64,000 nt of DNA from Oscheius tipulae (taxonomy: Eukaryota > Nematoda > Chromadorea > Rhabditida > Rhabditidae), in the NCBI GenBank assembly GCA_037178975.1, contig JASJZH010000006.1, forward strand, positions 4,712,001 through 4,776,000. Direction: 5' to 3'. The position numbers were made by a program, and so were the translations under genes. Positions 35,690-49,600 of the stretch are shown one piece after another (position 1 is the first letter of the stretch; each line of letters begins with the position of its first letter). The notes beneath the pieces were generated by a model. That model had not been told where the DNA came from, made no database searches, and saw nothing but the letters and a program-made list of their open reading frames with translations.

Positions 35690-37251
35690 ATGTCTCAATA
35701 CACTATTATCGTAGTCTTATGGAAGCATAGATTCAGTCTAGGAAAAATTAAGAAGCCTTCAAATGTTAGAATTCTAGTTGTGGCTCCTCCGCGGGTAATT
35801 GCTGACGAGTCGGGGTTAGTTTTATTGCCTACTCTCTGTCCAGTGCATTAATTTCAGTATTGACGTTTATTATCAAGTCGACCCTTGGCTGAAAACAGAA
35901 GAAAGTCAAATGATTGAAAAAGTTTGTTTCTGTTAAAGCTAATAAGATAAATATTCAGGTTAGAGAATTGTGCTCAATGTTCACATCCACCCAAAGACGA
36001 TTGATAGTGTTTGAAGCAGCTCTACAGTATCCAATTGCATACATTCGACAAGAAATGAGTATAGATGTGAGTACTTTTGGTGATTAGCTGAGTCGTGTAG
36101 CAGGGTTTCACTCCGGAGCAATTAGGCAACCTACTCAACAGCCGAGATGCCATTTTTAATCCGCGACGTAATGGACTAGCCACTTTGAGGTACTTGCTTC
36201 TATTTCCGATTCAATCTTGCTTTCAGACAATGTTCACTATCTGGCAGCCCACAGCCAGAAATTTGGATCGAAGCAGTCAAATCACAAATAGGAGGGTTTC
36301 CGGCTGTTGTTAAACCTCTGAGACCACACTGTGCTCATTCTATAGGAATTGTGAAAAATGAGGCAGAATTTAAAGCATGGTTCCGAGTGAGTTCGTTCTT
36401 TAAGCCTTCTCATACACGCCAATTGCAGAGACTCTCTAATGTTCATAGATGCGAGCAATATGTCGTTCAGGAATATATTGAAGAAGGACACAATTTTGCT
36501 GCAATATGCTCCTCAAAATATGGATTGTTGGGTTAGTTCTTCTTGTTATACCATTAAATAGTCATATCAGGTTGTTTTTCTGAAGTTGATTCGAAAAAGG
36601 TGACATTGGAACATATTCAATCTCAAGAACCCTACGCGTTAGAATTGCTATCAACTGCTCAAACTCGAGATATTTATCCGGGATTGGAGTCTTTCACAAC
36701 ACAGGTAAGAAAAGAAAGATAATCCTTAATCTTTTTCAGGTTATAAAAAGCGCCTTTCCGAAAGGATACACGGGTATGATTTTTATAAAAGGATTCTACA
36801 AGGATCACAACGACATCTTTTTTCTCGGTTTTTCGTTGGAGATTGAGCATGAAACATATCAGTCGCTAGTTAATCAGTCCGATTACAACTGGGAAAAATT
36901 GTACATTCTGTCGTTATTCGAGGATCCACAGGAGGTAATAGCACTTTTGATTGGCTCACCAGTCTTCAGACAGAGAATGAGATCAACATTACCGATAAAT
37001 ATCATGTTGTAGTGAATTTCCCGTCTGCCGAAGGGGTCTTAATACACCAAAGTTCTATTCCTCGAAGGTAGCACATTTGTTTTTTTGTCAACCGTTATAT
37101 CAGAAAGAACAGTTGCATGAGATTATCTTGGAGAACATCTGAAGGCCGAGAAATGAACGACTGCGATGGAGTGGATGATAATATTCTTCAAGTCTACGTC
37201 AGTAACAGTAATAGACCGGAACTGTTGGAAGACATTCAAGACATACTGTAA
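35690..37251 (+). CDS. ATP-grasp domain protein
   Basis: Ten exons (35690-35814, 35858-35921, 35959-36066, 36104-36189, 36227-36386, 36429-36531, 36571-36704, 36740-36934, 36970-37067, 37104-37251) sum to 406 aa. After an N-terminal pre-grasp region (VRILVVAPPRVIADESG) comes an ATP-grasp pattern: lysine in GGFPAVVKPLRPHCAHSIGI, a hinge with acidic residues at EQYVVQEYIEEGHNF, and later strands (GYTGMIFIKGFYKD, FFLGFSLEIEH). ATP-grasp enzymes join a carboxylate to an amine or similar nucleophile through an acyl-phosphate; carnosine-synthase-like ligases are the nearest type I can suggest, without confidence. The metal-binding Glu/Asn set of active members is not obvious, so it may be divergent. 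CCTTTCAG abuts the ATG, so it is probably trans-spliced. Its 3' end meets the ground-like gene's 3' end. Confidence 0.75.
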
Positions 37252-37395
37252 CTTTACTCTTAGTTGTCAAACTCTTACTTTTCTTAGAACCGTCGAAGTA
37301 ACTGTTGATCGTTCATCTTTAGCCGAGAGACACTGTCGTCATCATGGTGCTCGTTCTCATGGAAAAGAGCTAATTAGAAGCTGTACAACTGCCGA

Positions 37396-37409
37396 TTAAA
37401 ATATTTATT
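37396..37409. terminator. back-to-back poly(A) signals
   Basis: ATTAAA on the + strand (37396-37401) and TTTATT (37404-37409, AATAAA on the minus strand) lie between the convergent stops at 37251 and 37473. They are the likely 3'-end signals for both genes, so the transcripts would end close together or overlap. Confidence 0.5.
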
Positions 37410-37472
37410 GTGCGATGTATTCTTTCCGTAAGTATTGCACTGAAAGAGAGAAAAACAATTGCATTATGCCTA

Positions 37473-38591
37473 TTACTGGATGAGTGAATGAAGGAAGGCG
37501 AAACACGTCACATCGTCGTTTCCAGCTTCGCAGAAAAGCTGAAACACTGCTAGGATTCCTGTCGGGTAAACGAACCTGGGTGTTAGCTAGATACGAGAAG
37601 TCATGAGCTGAACAAATGACATCAAAGAGTCCTCCAATTTCGTCTGATGCTGCCTTTTGAATCTTTCTCTTCGAGGAGGAGGGGTTTGAATCCACATTCT
37701 GAACGCAGTGAGTATTCTACACTTCAAGACGTACCTGTTCAATAATTTTCTTCAATCTTTCATCATTGCACTTCTCATTGATTACTTCGGGCTTGACTGA
37801 TCCAGTTTGTCGTCGGACAGGTTGCCGGTAACCATCTAAAATGTCTTAATTCTAGTCTACTTTTTCGCTCACTGTTGGGCTCATTCTCAAAAACCCCATA
37901 CGAACTGCCTGTATCAGGAAGTCCTGCTTGTTGTTGATCGGATTCAGGAGAGTCAGCCTCAACATATCTAAACCCTTTTGTTACAAAAAAATTATATTCT
38001 AACATACTGCTCGCTAGGCAGAGTTGTAGCCTTAGTCGTAGCATCAATAGTGGGAACTGTAGCTTCAGCGTAAGTTGGAGGAGGAGGTGGAGGAGGGTGC
38101 GCAGGCTGCGAGGCAGCTTGCTGATACACTGGAGCTTGCTGATATGTAGGCACGGGCGGGGGAGCAAATCCTGGTGATGACTGAGGAGAAGCAATTCCGC
38201 TGACTTGTCCTGCTGGAGCAATTGGTAGCAGGCCCTACATATCCATGAACCACAGTCAAAGCTATCTTACCTGTCCGGCTCCAGGTTGAGCGGATAAAGG
38301 AGAAAGCGTGGTAACTTGTCCGAATGGACTACCTGGAAGAGGGGCAAGAGTTGGGAAACTGAATGGATTGTTGGGGTCGGCTGTAGGCAACGTAGGGAAC
38401 GGATTGCATGGTGGAGCTGGGGGACACTGCTGCTGAGGACAGTTTAGCTGAATCGGTTGCGGGCAGCTCACTGAAGAGGAAACCTGTATCTAAAATATGA
38501 CAAAAATACTTCCAAGCCCTCCATTTGGGCAGTGACACATTGTGGGAGAAGCATCGGATTTATCGAGTAAGAACAAGATTAACACCAACAT
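37473..38591 (-). CDS. ground-like (GRL) secreted protein
   Basis: Hedgehog-related nematode family; ground-like proteins are secreted, mostly by epidermis, and are linked to cuticle or apical matrix. The start codon at 38591 opens a signal peptide, MLVLILFLLDKSDA. A Cys/Pro/Gln-rich region follows (CPQPIQLNCPQQQCPPAPPC), then a Pro-rich spacer with a run of seven Pro, then the ground-like domain: CNDERLKKIIEQ, SKRKIQKAASDEIGG, FDVICSAHDFSYLANTQLFC, EAGNDDVTCFAF, ending SLIQ. The paired Cys of the domain are all present. The last intron (37 nt, donor after NTQ) is needed to reach LFC and VTC; reading through gives a false basic tail. Another intron is 38 nt with donor GTGAGC. The grl number is not assigned. 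Confidence 0.9.
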
Positions 38592-39055
38592 TGTCGAGTA
38601 GGGCAGAGCGGATACCCATCTCAGCTTTATATATTGACTCGCGATTGAGACCAGTATCTATTCACAATCCGCTCCCGATAAGGATGCAAGTTCGACAGAC
38701 AACTCTTTACGCAACACGGTAACCCGTCTCTAGTTCTCTGTTTTCGACTCCTAAGATTCGACTACTATCTGTCTCACATGTTTTGGTCAGACTGTTCATG
38801 CAGTGTAATTGGTCCAAAATGAGATAAATGCAATAGAATCTTTATTGATGAATCTACATAAACCGGACTGTAAGACATTGTTACACCACCCGTTAAAGTT
38901 AAAATTCGATATTGAACTGAGATGCTCAATATTGTGAGGATCAATGTGCAATACACATGTGTAAGAAAACCGAAGATACGTACCAGTACTAGTTTCTAAA
39001 ACTCAAGATCTTTGGTAGCGAAATGAGAACATATAAATACTTAAATAGAAAGCAA
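38592..39055. other. intergenic, no supported gene
   Basis: Upstream region of the ground-like gene and 3' flank of the BTB gene. Nothing else seen. Confidence 0.4.
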
Positions 39056-41515
39056 CTAAACGTTACTGCACAGCTGCTCCTGCGCGATGTCTTCATCGCA
39101 ACAAATGCCACTTTGAAGCGTAGATACACGGCTAAACTCGTAGGGGAGAAGTGTCAAATCGGGAAGATTGCGAGTACAGTGGGAAATCAGCGTGCTGGTG
39201 TCCTCAGGATGCTCTGTTGGTTCGTATACAATTTCGACTTCGATCGGACGGAGAGGGGCAGCATGGAGTGCTAGACAGGCAATCTAAAGATTGAATTGTA
39301 TGCAACTAACAAGAATATTACCAGTTGAACTGCCAATTTCTTATGATACTCCCTTGTCAACCGACTAAAATCGTATTTTGTCTCGGCCCAGCTGACAATT
39401 TTGTTCATGCGCTTGGATGCCATCTTCAAATAGCCGATTGCATCGGCACGCTCCTCTGTTAACTTGACACGGGCAATGAGTTTTGGGAATGAAGCAGTCG
39501 CAAGCACGGAGGGACGTTTATTCGAAGAGAGCTTATCCTTCAACACCTAAAGATTCCTGGTCAAAACATCATATACCAAAATACCCGGTAATACGGTAGA
39601 TAAAGCCGCGATCCCATTAGCTGATCATCAGGTTTCACCCAGTGAATATCTGGATTTTCATCCAGTTCAGTTGTTGAGTCTCTGATTTTCAATGGAGGAC
39701 GGCTGAGATATCCGTCTTTATAGGCCTCGTTCAGTCTCTAAAACAAGCTTACGTGAAATATGTAATTTTCAAGTTCTACCTCGTTAAAAGCTGGCAGAAC
39801 GTAGTCTGGACGAATATGTTCCAACAGTTCATTTGTAAACTCATGTCTATCCTCTTGATTGGGTGCCTCGAAATAGAATTCAGCATAGGATGGTGACGAG
39901 GCTAACTGTCCCTCGGCCCCATCTTTCTCTAGCCATCTCACAACAGCTTCCAGAATTTCTACCTCGGTTGCCTAGAAACGAGTATTTGTTTGTAAACAGC
40001 TAGCAATACCTGGACAAATGGACTGCGAACCAAATCGAGCAGAGAATTGCTGTCCAAATTGATAAAATGGCGTGACACCGCAATCCGGGAAAAGTTCTCT
40101 TCCAGGTATCTGAGCCGGAAATTATACGAAAAACGCATAAATACAATTTACCGTTGTGCTTTTTTGCAGACATAAGTCGACTTGTTCGCAATCGACCAAT
40201 TCGCTATCATGACGCACGAATCGATCGACAGTGCGTTGACAATCACGTCCTCACACACTGAAACTAACTTTGAAAATTGATTGAAACAGTAGCTTACATT
40301 GTACTAGTTTCCAGAGATTGAAGAATCTGGCAACGTTCACCAGACGGATAGCCTGAGCAAGCCGAGTGTTGAGATTCCTTCCAGCCACTATGGCGCGAGC
40401 TTCCGACAAAGACGATTGTGGGACTACACCATTAGGAATCTGGAAAACAAGCTTTAAATCATAGGGATGAGTTCATACTTTCGAAAAGTCGAGCAAGTCA
40501 GTATACAGGAAATAGCGTATCAAGTTTGCAAACTCTCTGGGAAATAACTCTTCGTTGATTGAAAGTTTCGGCATTGTAGATTTCTAAAAGTTGCAAAGTT
40601 AAAAGTTTAAGTATTGTCTCACCTTGAGAAGTTGGCAAAAGTAAGAGCTGCGGGCAATCAATATGTCCGAGTGAATTTGGATGCTGTAGCTTTCAACAAC
40701 TTTGTCATCCTCTCCGAGAGAAATGAAAGAAATGGTATAGTCGCCGTCTCCATCAGCTGAATGTTCCATCAGCTCTAGATCATCTTGAAGAGAATGACGG
40801 CAGCCGTAGCTACAGAAAACCATTTGATAGCTAACAAAATAATTTACTAGATTTTGAGTTTATCCAGCAAGGCTGAATCACCGGTCCATTCGTCCGTGTA
40901 CAGGTACAGTATAAACATTCTGAAGAAATTCGTTGTCATACAAATATTTCAAAAAGATTCACTCTATATCCTCTTTCGATACTTGAAGAGGATAAGCAAC
41001 AACCGTTTTTTCGACATTACTCCAGGGAATATTGTCACAGCGATGTTTTAAAAGTGTATTCGAGATGAACTGCTTGTTGTGCTAAAGTTAGTCTTTGGAA
41101 AATCAAGCTAATTACTAACCGGGGGGCCGAATGTGCATTTCGTTCGATGTCGCTCGTGAAAAAGCTGTTCTCCAATAGTTCTGACCGGTGCTCTCGCATT
41201 ATCCACATCGATTCGAAGTTCTCGTAAAAGTTGAAGTGCCTCGAATTCCTATAGAACCTCGTGAATTTAGCTAAACAACATGTTTACCTGATACAGCGTC
41301 TCGAGATCTTCACTTTTCCAATTGGCTATAAGTTCATCAAAGGGCTTGGACTTGTCGTTAGTTGTATCGGTCTGTGAAGAAACTGGTCCTGACAAAAGGG
41401 GGGGCAAGTTCACCTTGAACGAAAAAATTCTGGTCTTTTTCTTCGCAACTGGTTCTTCGGTCAGCTGGGTTCGCTCGTCATTTTTCTCTCTCAACTTTCC
41501 TTGTCCCTGTCCCAT
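39056..41515 (-). CDS. BTBD7-like BTB/BACK protein
   Basis: Orthologue of vertebrate BTBD7, which has two BTB domains, a BACK region and an N-myristoylated start and regulates epithelial remodelling. The start MGQGQGK has Gly2 for myristoylation. After a Lys-rich segment comes a weak first BTB (LFHERHRTKCTFGPPHNKQF ... ILYLYTDEW), then a second (DYTISFISLGEDDKVVESYS, SIQIHSDILIARSSYFCQLL), then LIRYFLYTDLLDFSKIPNG and SLSEARAIVAGRNLNTRLAQ, which align well with BTBD7's MYTDVVDL ... SLSEVQALVAGKPNMTRAEE. BACK-like helices follow (RFFNLWKLVQCVCEDVIVNA, ATEVEILEAVVRWLEKD). The frame continues through a small intron to a C-terminal part ending EQLCSNV at 39056. The long vertebrate tail is absent. 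From memory C. elegans hpo-9 is the counterpart; not verified. Confidence 0.88.
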
Positions 41516-42178
41516 TACGATCTTTCACATTCTTTGCATTAAGTCTAACCTGAAAGACGTTTTTAGGTGGTGAAAAGTACAAATATTGACACAGACTGTG
41601 TAAAACGGGGATTAATGCAAAAACTTAGACGACCCGTCTTGGCAGGTTGCCAGATTTAAAGGACTGTCTGTAAGTGCATTCAAGAATTGGTCCTTAATGT
41701 TCGTAAGAACCATTAGGAAAAACCTTCTTCCTGTTCAACGCATATATTTTTAATTCAGCTACTTTCGATTTATGTCAAAACACTGTAAAAAATATTATTT
41801 GGCTTTCTTTGAAAGGGGCGTCATATCGGACGAAGGTTCGTAGCAGGACCTATTGCTTGCCGCGCACTACGGTAGATTCACGTGGAATGTCCATCAGTCG
41901 TGACTCGACAGGGACTGACCGCTATCGATTGCACCATGACTGTTTTATTCTCCTTTTGGCAGTTTTCGGATTAGCTCTAGCCTCAATAGACTTCTTACCA
42001 CATTTCTCTCTCAACAATGCTCGTTGTTCGCTGTCTATCGATCGAGGGCTCAGCGCTTTCACAGTGTGACCCCTTATCGGCCGCTAGAAATTGTTTATTG
42101 TTATCTTTACTCTAAAAGATCCCAGTTTTCATGAACAGCTTTCAGGTAGCGTGAACCGTTCCCTATTTGTACATTAGG
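41516..42178. promoter_or_regulatory. divergent upstream region (BTBD7-like / rab-1)
   Basis: 663 bp between two divergent start codons. It must contain both promoters. GCTTTCAG near 42137-42144 and CATTAG just before the rab-1 ATG are possible spliced-leader acceptors. A + strand frame (41809-42069) has no similarity. Confidence 0.45.
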
Positions 42179-43720
<1,542 letters not shown>

Positions 43721-44473
43721 ATTCTTGGCTACGCTTCTATTCCAAAATTTCTGGTTCTCTTTCCATCCCATATTTTCACCTTTCTCTTCTCGAAATCCTC
43801 TATCTAAGCTAGGTTGTAAGATTCTCGGGCGCTTCAACTGTTAAACTTTTCTTTTCTCCGGCTGAACTAACCCTTGGGCTGGTAAGGCAAGTGTTTGGGT
43901 TCATGCAAGTGATTGATCCCAAGTCAGACTCTGGCTGAGGATATGTAACCTTTATTTATTCATTTCTTCCGCCTGAGTAAAGTGTATATTTCCTGCATTA
44001 CTCGTACATAGTCTGTTGTGAAAACTTTCCTCCACACTGTCTCTTAATTTTGTACTCTTCTTTAACAAGTCGCAATGTGATGTGTGATGTGGTCAAAAGC
44101 GTTGTTCCGTACCCAACTTTAAACGTTTTTGTCCGAGCTTCCGTGGATGTTTCAATAAATTTATAGCCCCTCTGTTCTCTAATAACAAAGAGCACAAGTG
44201 ATTAAAAACGAATGCAAGTTTGAGGAGCCCGAATAAACAAGTGAAACTATGGAAAACGTTCAACTCGATATCTATGCTGGCATCTCTCGCCACGCTAACC
44301 TGTACTGAGGATCCTGTGTTCAAGGCGTTCTGGATGATACGACTGTGCATAGAATAGCTGTGGCCTTCCTCAGGACGCTTCGGATATGATCTATTTGTCT
44401 TTCAAATCCCTGATCCATGCATACATGGTGTGAGATTAAGATCCACCACGATAAGAATCGCTGTTCCATTGTT
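43721..44473. other. rab-1 3' flank and VWA-gene upstream region
   Basis: Non-coding. Holds AATAAA at 44154-44159 for rab-1 and about 300 nt upstream of the VWA gene. Minus-strand open frames here have no similarity. Confidence 0.45.
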
Positions 44474-46301
44474 ATGCTGTTGTTCCTATGGTTAACATGG
44501 ACCGTGGCTTTCGTCAGTTCGTGTGTCGACCTACTTTTTGTCGTTGATCCAAAGTCTCCGGTATAAAAGTTACCTTTTTTCCAACCAGCTTGCTTTAGCA
44601 ATCGCTGAGTTGGTCCGTAAAGATAGCGAACGAACTTGGAAGACGTGACTTGTTTCTTTCTGTAGTGAGCAAAAAGAGCAGTCGATATGTTTCTGTTACG
44701 GCAAAGGTAAGGTCCTAAATTGCACTTAGCCAGAACCTAGAACAAAGCCGACTTGATCGAAATGTTGCACCACGTTCAAGGGTCATACGAGGAACTTCTC
44801 GAAGCTGTATCCAAAAAAATAGCCAAAAAAACCAGTGGGTACTACTCTTAAGGCCCTAATACATTTCAGATGAAAGACCTCTGATTGTGTTGCTCTTTTC
44901 TGAAACTGAAACTTCTCTACAGCTTATGGAGCTTTGGAAAAAGACGCATAACTCCACCCTGCATGTGTTCAGAGTCGGAGCTGCTACGAATACGTACTTT
45001 TTCTTGTTGTCTATTTGTTATTTATTGCAGTGGAACTCTGACTAAAGGACAAGGTGTCTCCTTTGACAAACTCATATCGTGCGCAAAGAAGATTCATGGG
45101 ACAAATGACATTCGCCGAGTTGTTCCTTCAGTCAAGATATCTCATCAAAGGCTGATCGAAAAGCATCCGTTGACGACATTAGGAGACTCGGGGTAACAAA
45201 GCAACCTTGTTTATTCATCAGAACTAAGTGCGACCACAAAACAGCACCCCATTTTCAAAAGACCCAGCACATCTGCTCCAAGAATCAACAATGCAAATGG
45301 TTCTTCCAAATCATCAGGGTAGGGAACATGTAAATTTCTTGAAATTTCTCAGTGCTACAAGTTCTTCACTCCAAACTCCTATAAGACTGCAACGGAACCG
45401 ATTTGAGAAGAAAGGGTGAGCAGATAATACAGGTTTATGTGGATCATCATGTTCAGACCAGAAGTACCTGAGCAAGCTCTAAATTCGTTGTACTCATGGA
45501 AGACGACAACAGTGGGAACAACAACGATGAAAACAACCACTGCGAAACCAGTACCTCTAGGCTTGTTGCGCTCAATTTATGTTAAACTTGAGTCTAGGTT
45601 GTGTAGCAGATATTCTCTTCTTAATCGACTTCTCAAAAGGAACGGGAGAGAAAAGTCAAAATTATTTCGACATAGCAGCCAGTGCAGTCGGGGTGCTACC
45701 GATTGGTGCTGACGTCGTTCGTGTATGATCTCTTTATGTCTGGAAAACATGTGATTCAGGTGGGCATGATTGGTTACAGTGGACCAGGAAGAGCAACGGC
45801 ATTGTTCCATCTTAACAAACACGACACAAAAGATGATCTGATCGAGTGAGAAGTCTTTAAAACTAGAATGAAGTGCTGGTTCAGAGAACTTTTCAAAATG
45901 CAGCAGCACGGTGGCACAACTCGAACTGGAGAAGCTATTCAATTTGCCAAGAAGGAGTTTGGTACTGCTCGAAATGGGGCGAGAAAAGGATCTAAGCGTG
46001 TCATTGTACTCTTCACTGACGGATTCTCTCAAGTTGGTACTTTAACAACTGTTTTGCACTTTTATCTTTCAGGATGATCCAGTTCCTGCAGCCGAGGAAG
46101 CTCGTCGTGAAGGTATCCAGATTATCACTGTATCAGTTGCCGACCCATTTTCTCCCAATGAAGAGGAACTACAAGCGATAACCGGTCGCAAAGAGGTTTC
46201 TTCCCCCTTTGCACAAAATAAGCCCATTTCAGCTATTGCTTATCTCGCCAAAAGGCCAGCAGATTCGTGAGAAGATTCTTGGGAAACAATGCAATCTGTG
46301 A
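44474..46301 (+). CDS. secreted protein with two VWA domains
   Basis: Thirteen exons (44474-44560, 44599-44706, 44741-44834, 44870-44993, 45031-45192, 45229-45318, 45353-45415, 45477-45550, 45598-45722, 45760-45845, 45885-46032, 46073-46195, 46233-46301) sum to 450 aa. A signal peptide (MLLFLWLTWTVAFVSSC) leads straight into the first VWA domain (VDLLFVVDPKSP ... RPLIVLLFSETET ... LHVFRVGAATN). A Ser/Thr/Asn-rich linker (about residues 195-265) follows, then the second VWA domain (CVADILFLIDFSKGTGEKSQ, VGMIGYSGPGRATALFHLNK, QHGGTTRTGEAIQFAKKEF, KRVIVLFTDGFSQ, EGIQIITVSVADP). Domain 2 keeps the MIDAS Thr and Asp, but its first motif is DFSKG; domain 1 reads DPKSP, so metal binding is doubtful there. 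Such proteins bind matrix or other proteins. The linker exons (45229-45550) are the least certain; AATAAA at 46303-46308 is next to the stop. Confidence 0.82.
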
Positions 46302-46616
46302 CAATAAATAAATCTTCATTTTGAGAATATATACGGATAATCGATGAAACCCACGAGATGACATCTCAAATATCTACACGAGTTTAACAGTGCACGGCGC
46401 AGCAGTGGCATGGAAATGTGGCTTTGAACTGATCATGGGAAAGATGAAAATCTAATCGAGTGGATGAAAATGCGGATCTGTTGTTGAGGTGGCGTTGGAG
46501 AAGACGGTTACAAGCGATACACCCGTGAAAGAAGATAATGAGCAAACATGACACAGGCGACTGACACCCGACACGCATCTGAATGCCTTAATCATTAAAG
46601 TGTGAAAACACCATAC

Positions 46617-49600
46617 CTAGTTAATAATTTGCGTTGTTTGGTTGAGATGCTGCTGAAGGATTGGAAGCACACTACGCTGAGGAAGACCCTGGATTCCTTG
46701 CTGGCTTAGCAAACTCTAAAAGCTTAACATGAACATTGTCCAGATCCACCTTCAGTTACCTGGGTCAAGGTGAGATTTTGAGCACTGAGCTGACTGTTGT
46801 TTGGCGACATTCCTTGAGCGATTCCTTGAGTCAGTCCTTGCAAAGTAGCGGGCAAGTTTCCGAGGTTCAGTGCACCGTTCGGGAAAGAAGCCTGAGAAAC
46901 TTGGGCATTCTGGGCAGCCAACTGAGCGTCGACTTGAGCTTTGGCCTCTGCTTCGGCTCGAGCCTTCATGGCGTGAGACTTCATGTGTGCATTGAGAGAC
47001 TGAAAAAGGTATTGAATACTGCCTGATGAAAGTCATACCTTGACTTTTTCAAAGCATTTGTCACAGAGACGACAATGGAAGAAGCCATCGGCGCTTGGTT
47101 GAGCTCCCTTCTTGCTGCTACTACTGATCGATGCACGAGGAGCAGACTGTAAAGTTATCATTATTTCCAGCATGACCCAATGTTTACCGGTTGGTAATTT
47201 CTTTGGAGTCCCGGGTACTCGGGCTTAGGGGAATGATTCCTGAATGCAGAAACGCCAGACCCTGCATCTGCAGCGAGCGGCGAAGCCATCGCGAGCAGAC
47301 CGGAGCTAAAACAATTAATTAGTTTCAAAAGGGTGCAATAATTCACAAGCTGTTTGTATGAGAGCGTGACTCGGCTAAGTAATCTTGCAGACCCTGGAAA
47401 GCGGGATGGCCAGCATTCGTCTGATTGAGAATTTCAATTTCTTCTTCTTTCGTCTCCTCCAAGGACACCTTCTTTATGCCGAGTCCGTCTTCCATCTGAA
47501 AAAGAGTTTACATAATCTTGAGAGACGCAACTCACATGTTGCATGTTGATTTCAAGAAGCTGCCTTTTGCGTCGCAGATTCCTCAGTTTTCGGTAGTCCT
47601 CTGGACAAGCCTTCTTCCAATTGTAGTAGAACTCGATACATTCTTTCACAGACTTGACTCCGACCTGAAATTGGAAGTGAACATCATCAAGAAGAGGAAA
47701 TTACAATCTCCTGCGACACTTGATGAAAGTCTTTTTCGCTCTTATAGATGGAATCTTGAAACGAGTTGATTTGCTCAGGAGTCCACTCGGAAGTATCGCT
47801 GTAGCTTGCTCCGAAGACGACCGGATACTGTTCCCAATCTAAGGTGTCGCTTCGAAGAAGATCTCCAACGGCCGCTTCAATGTTGCCTTTGTTTTCCATC
47901 AGCAGGTTGAGAGCGAGCTCTTTGTTCTTTCCAGAAATAGGAACTGCCTGACTGCAAGCCAGCAATTCGTAAGCTTCTACTGAAATTTATACGTTGGAAA
48001 AGTGGTTTGAATCAAAACTACCTTGCTTTTTGTCGATGCCGCTCATGATTTCAGCAGAAAAAATCTGGACATCCTTATCTTCAATGGCCTCGCGTTCAAC
48101 ATCGCTAATTTCCCTGTCCTTCCATTTGTACACTTTCGCCTGGAACAATGTGCCAATGTTGATATGCCTGGAAGTACAAAAAAGTTTTGGGGCAAAATAT
48201 TGCTCTCACGGTGTTGCGTCACTGAAAGACGGAGGAAACGTGTCGTCAGAGTCGTCGTCCAATTCGCACATTGAGGCGTTCGAATCTTTTCTGCCGAAAT
48301 TGGCCGAGAACTTTCGATAGCTGTCTTCACCGGATCTGAGTCACAACAATTGAGATTAACGCTATGAAACGTACCGGTGAGAGGACGTTGAAGCATACGA
48401 TTCCTTTCTCAATGCTTCCAATTCGTCAGCGAAATTGGGCTGGTTCATTTGAGCCGCCATATAGAAGAAGCCTTTCTTTCTGGCAGGCCCGTTTTCATTT
48501 CTTTCAGCTCCATAAGTAAAACTGGACGGAGGAGTCATCACACTTGTTTCATCAATCTTGAGACCAGGTGAGTCATCGCTCATCTCTGCGTCCCCACCTA
48601 AAAAGAATATCATACAGTTTGGCGACAGTTATTCACCATTATGGTTGTGAATCATGTCCGTCACAGCTGCGCCGGAGCCGGAGGCGGCAACAACCTGGAA
48701 AATGTCAAAATTCTTAGAAAACATCAGCTACGTTATCAGCAATTGCAGCAAAGCTGAGCCTGATAAGGTAGGAAATTGGAACAAATGCGTTTCTGTTTTA
48801 CTCCTATTTACGAAGGATAAACAAGTTTATGCGATTAAATCGAAAGCCAAGAAAAAACGTCTTTCCGCGCTTTGTCTGGCACCCCGGCTGCGTTCCATCA
48901 CGGTGCAGCCTATTGTGTTGCACTGCTCATGGCCAGCCCGCTATAGTAGCTGACACAGCCTTTTTTGAAAAAGCGTTTCTCTTAAAAGCTATTCATGTTT
49001 TTCTGACATGTGTAGCAGAAGAAATGTTTACACAAACTAAACCATACCTGGGCTGTGCTCTGTGCTAGTCCCTTGCAGGCCTGCCAGAACAGTCCGGTGC
49101 CGTTACGCATGGGGCTCAAAATGGGCGGAGGAGTGTACTTCGTCGTGGTTTCGCCGAATCGAGGAGCGCGCAGATGACTGAAAAAGCAACATTATATGGG
49201 TGGGCTGTGACCGTTTGCGAAAGTGTGGGAAAACTGCGGACTGTCACATATAATATCAGATTTTCATATGACGAAATTTTAAATGAATTCCTCTTTGTGA
49301 CTGGAGAGAAGGAAGAAAAGGCATGAATAACGTCGAAGGTCAGTAATTAAGACTAACTGGACAATGAAGCGGAAGCTATTCCCGACTTCACCTAGCTAGC
49401 TTTCAGTTAGGATGGGGGATCCCCTTGTTTGACAGAATTCCGCGATGTCCATTTACACAAAAATGGCCTCAAGCATTATAAGGACAGAAAACCACATGGC
49501 ATCAGTTTTGCAGGCTAAAGATGCAAAAGATACTTCTTAATCTTTGTTAGGGGTGGCATGCATACAAAAAAGAATAATAGCGGTCTTTTGCAAGTGGGTC

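Noticed and set aside
37830-37880. A 25-nt intron in the ground-like gene
   Set aside because: A better donor (GTGAGC) 13 nt upstream gives a 38-nt intron in the same phase, in line with other introns here.
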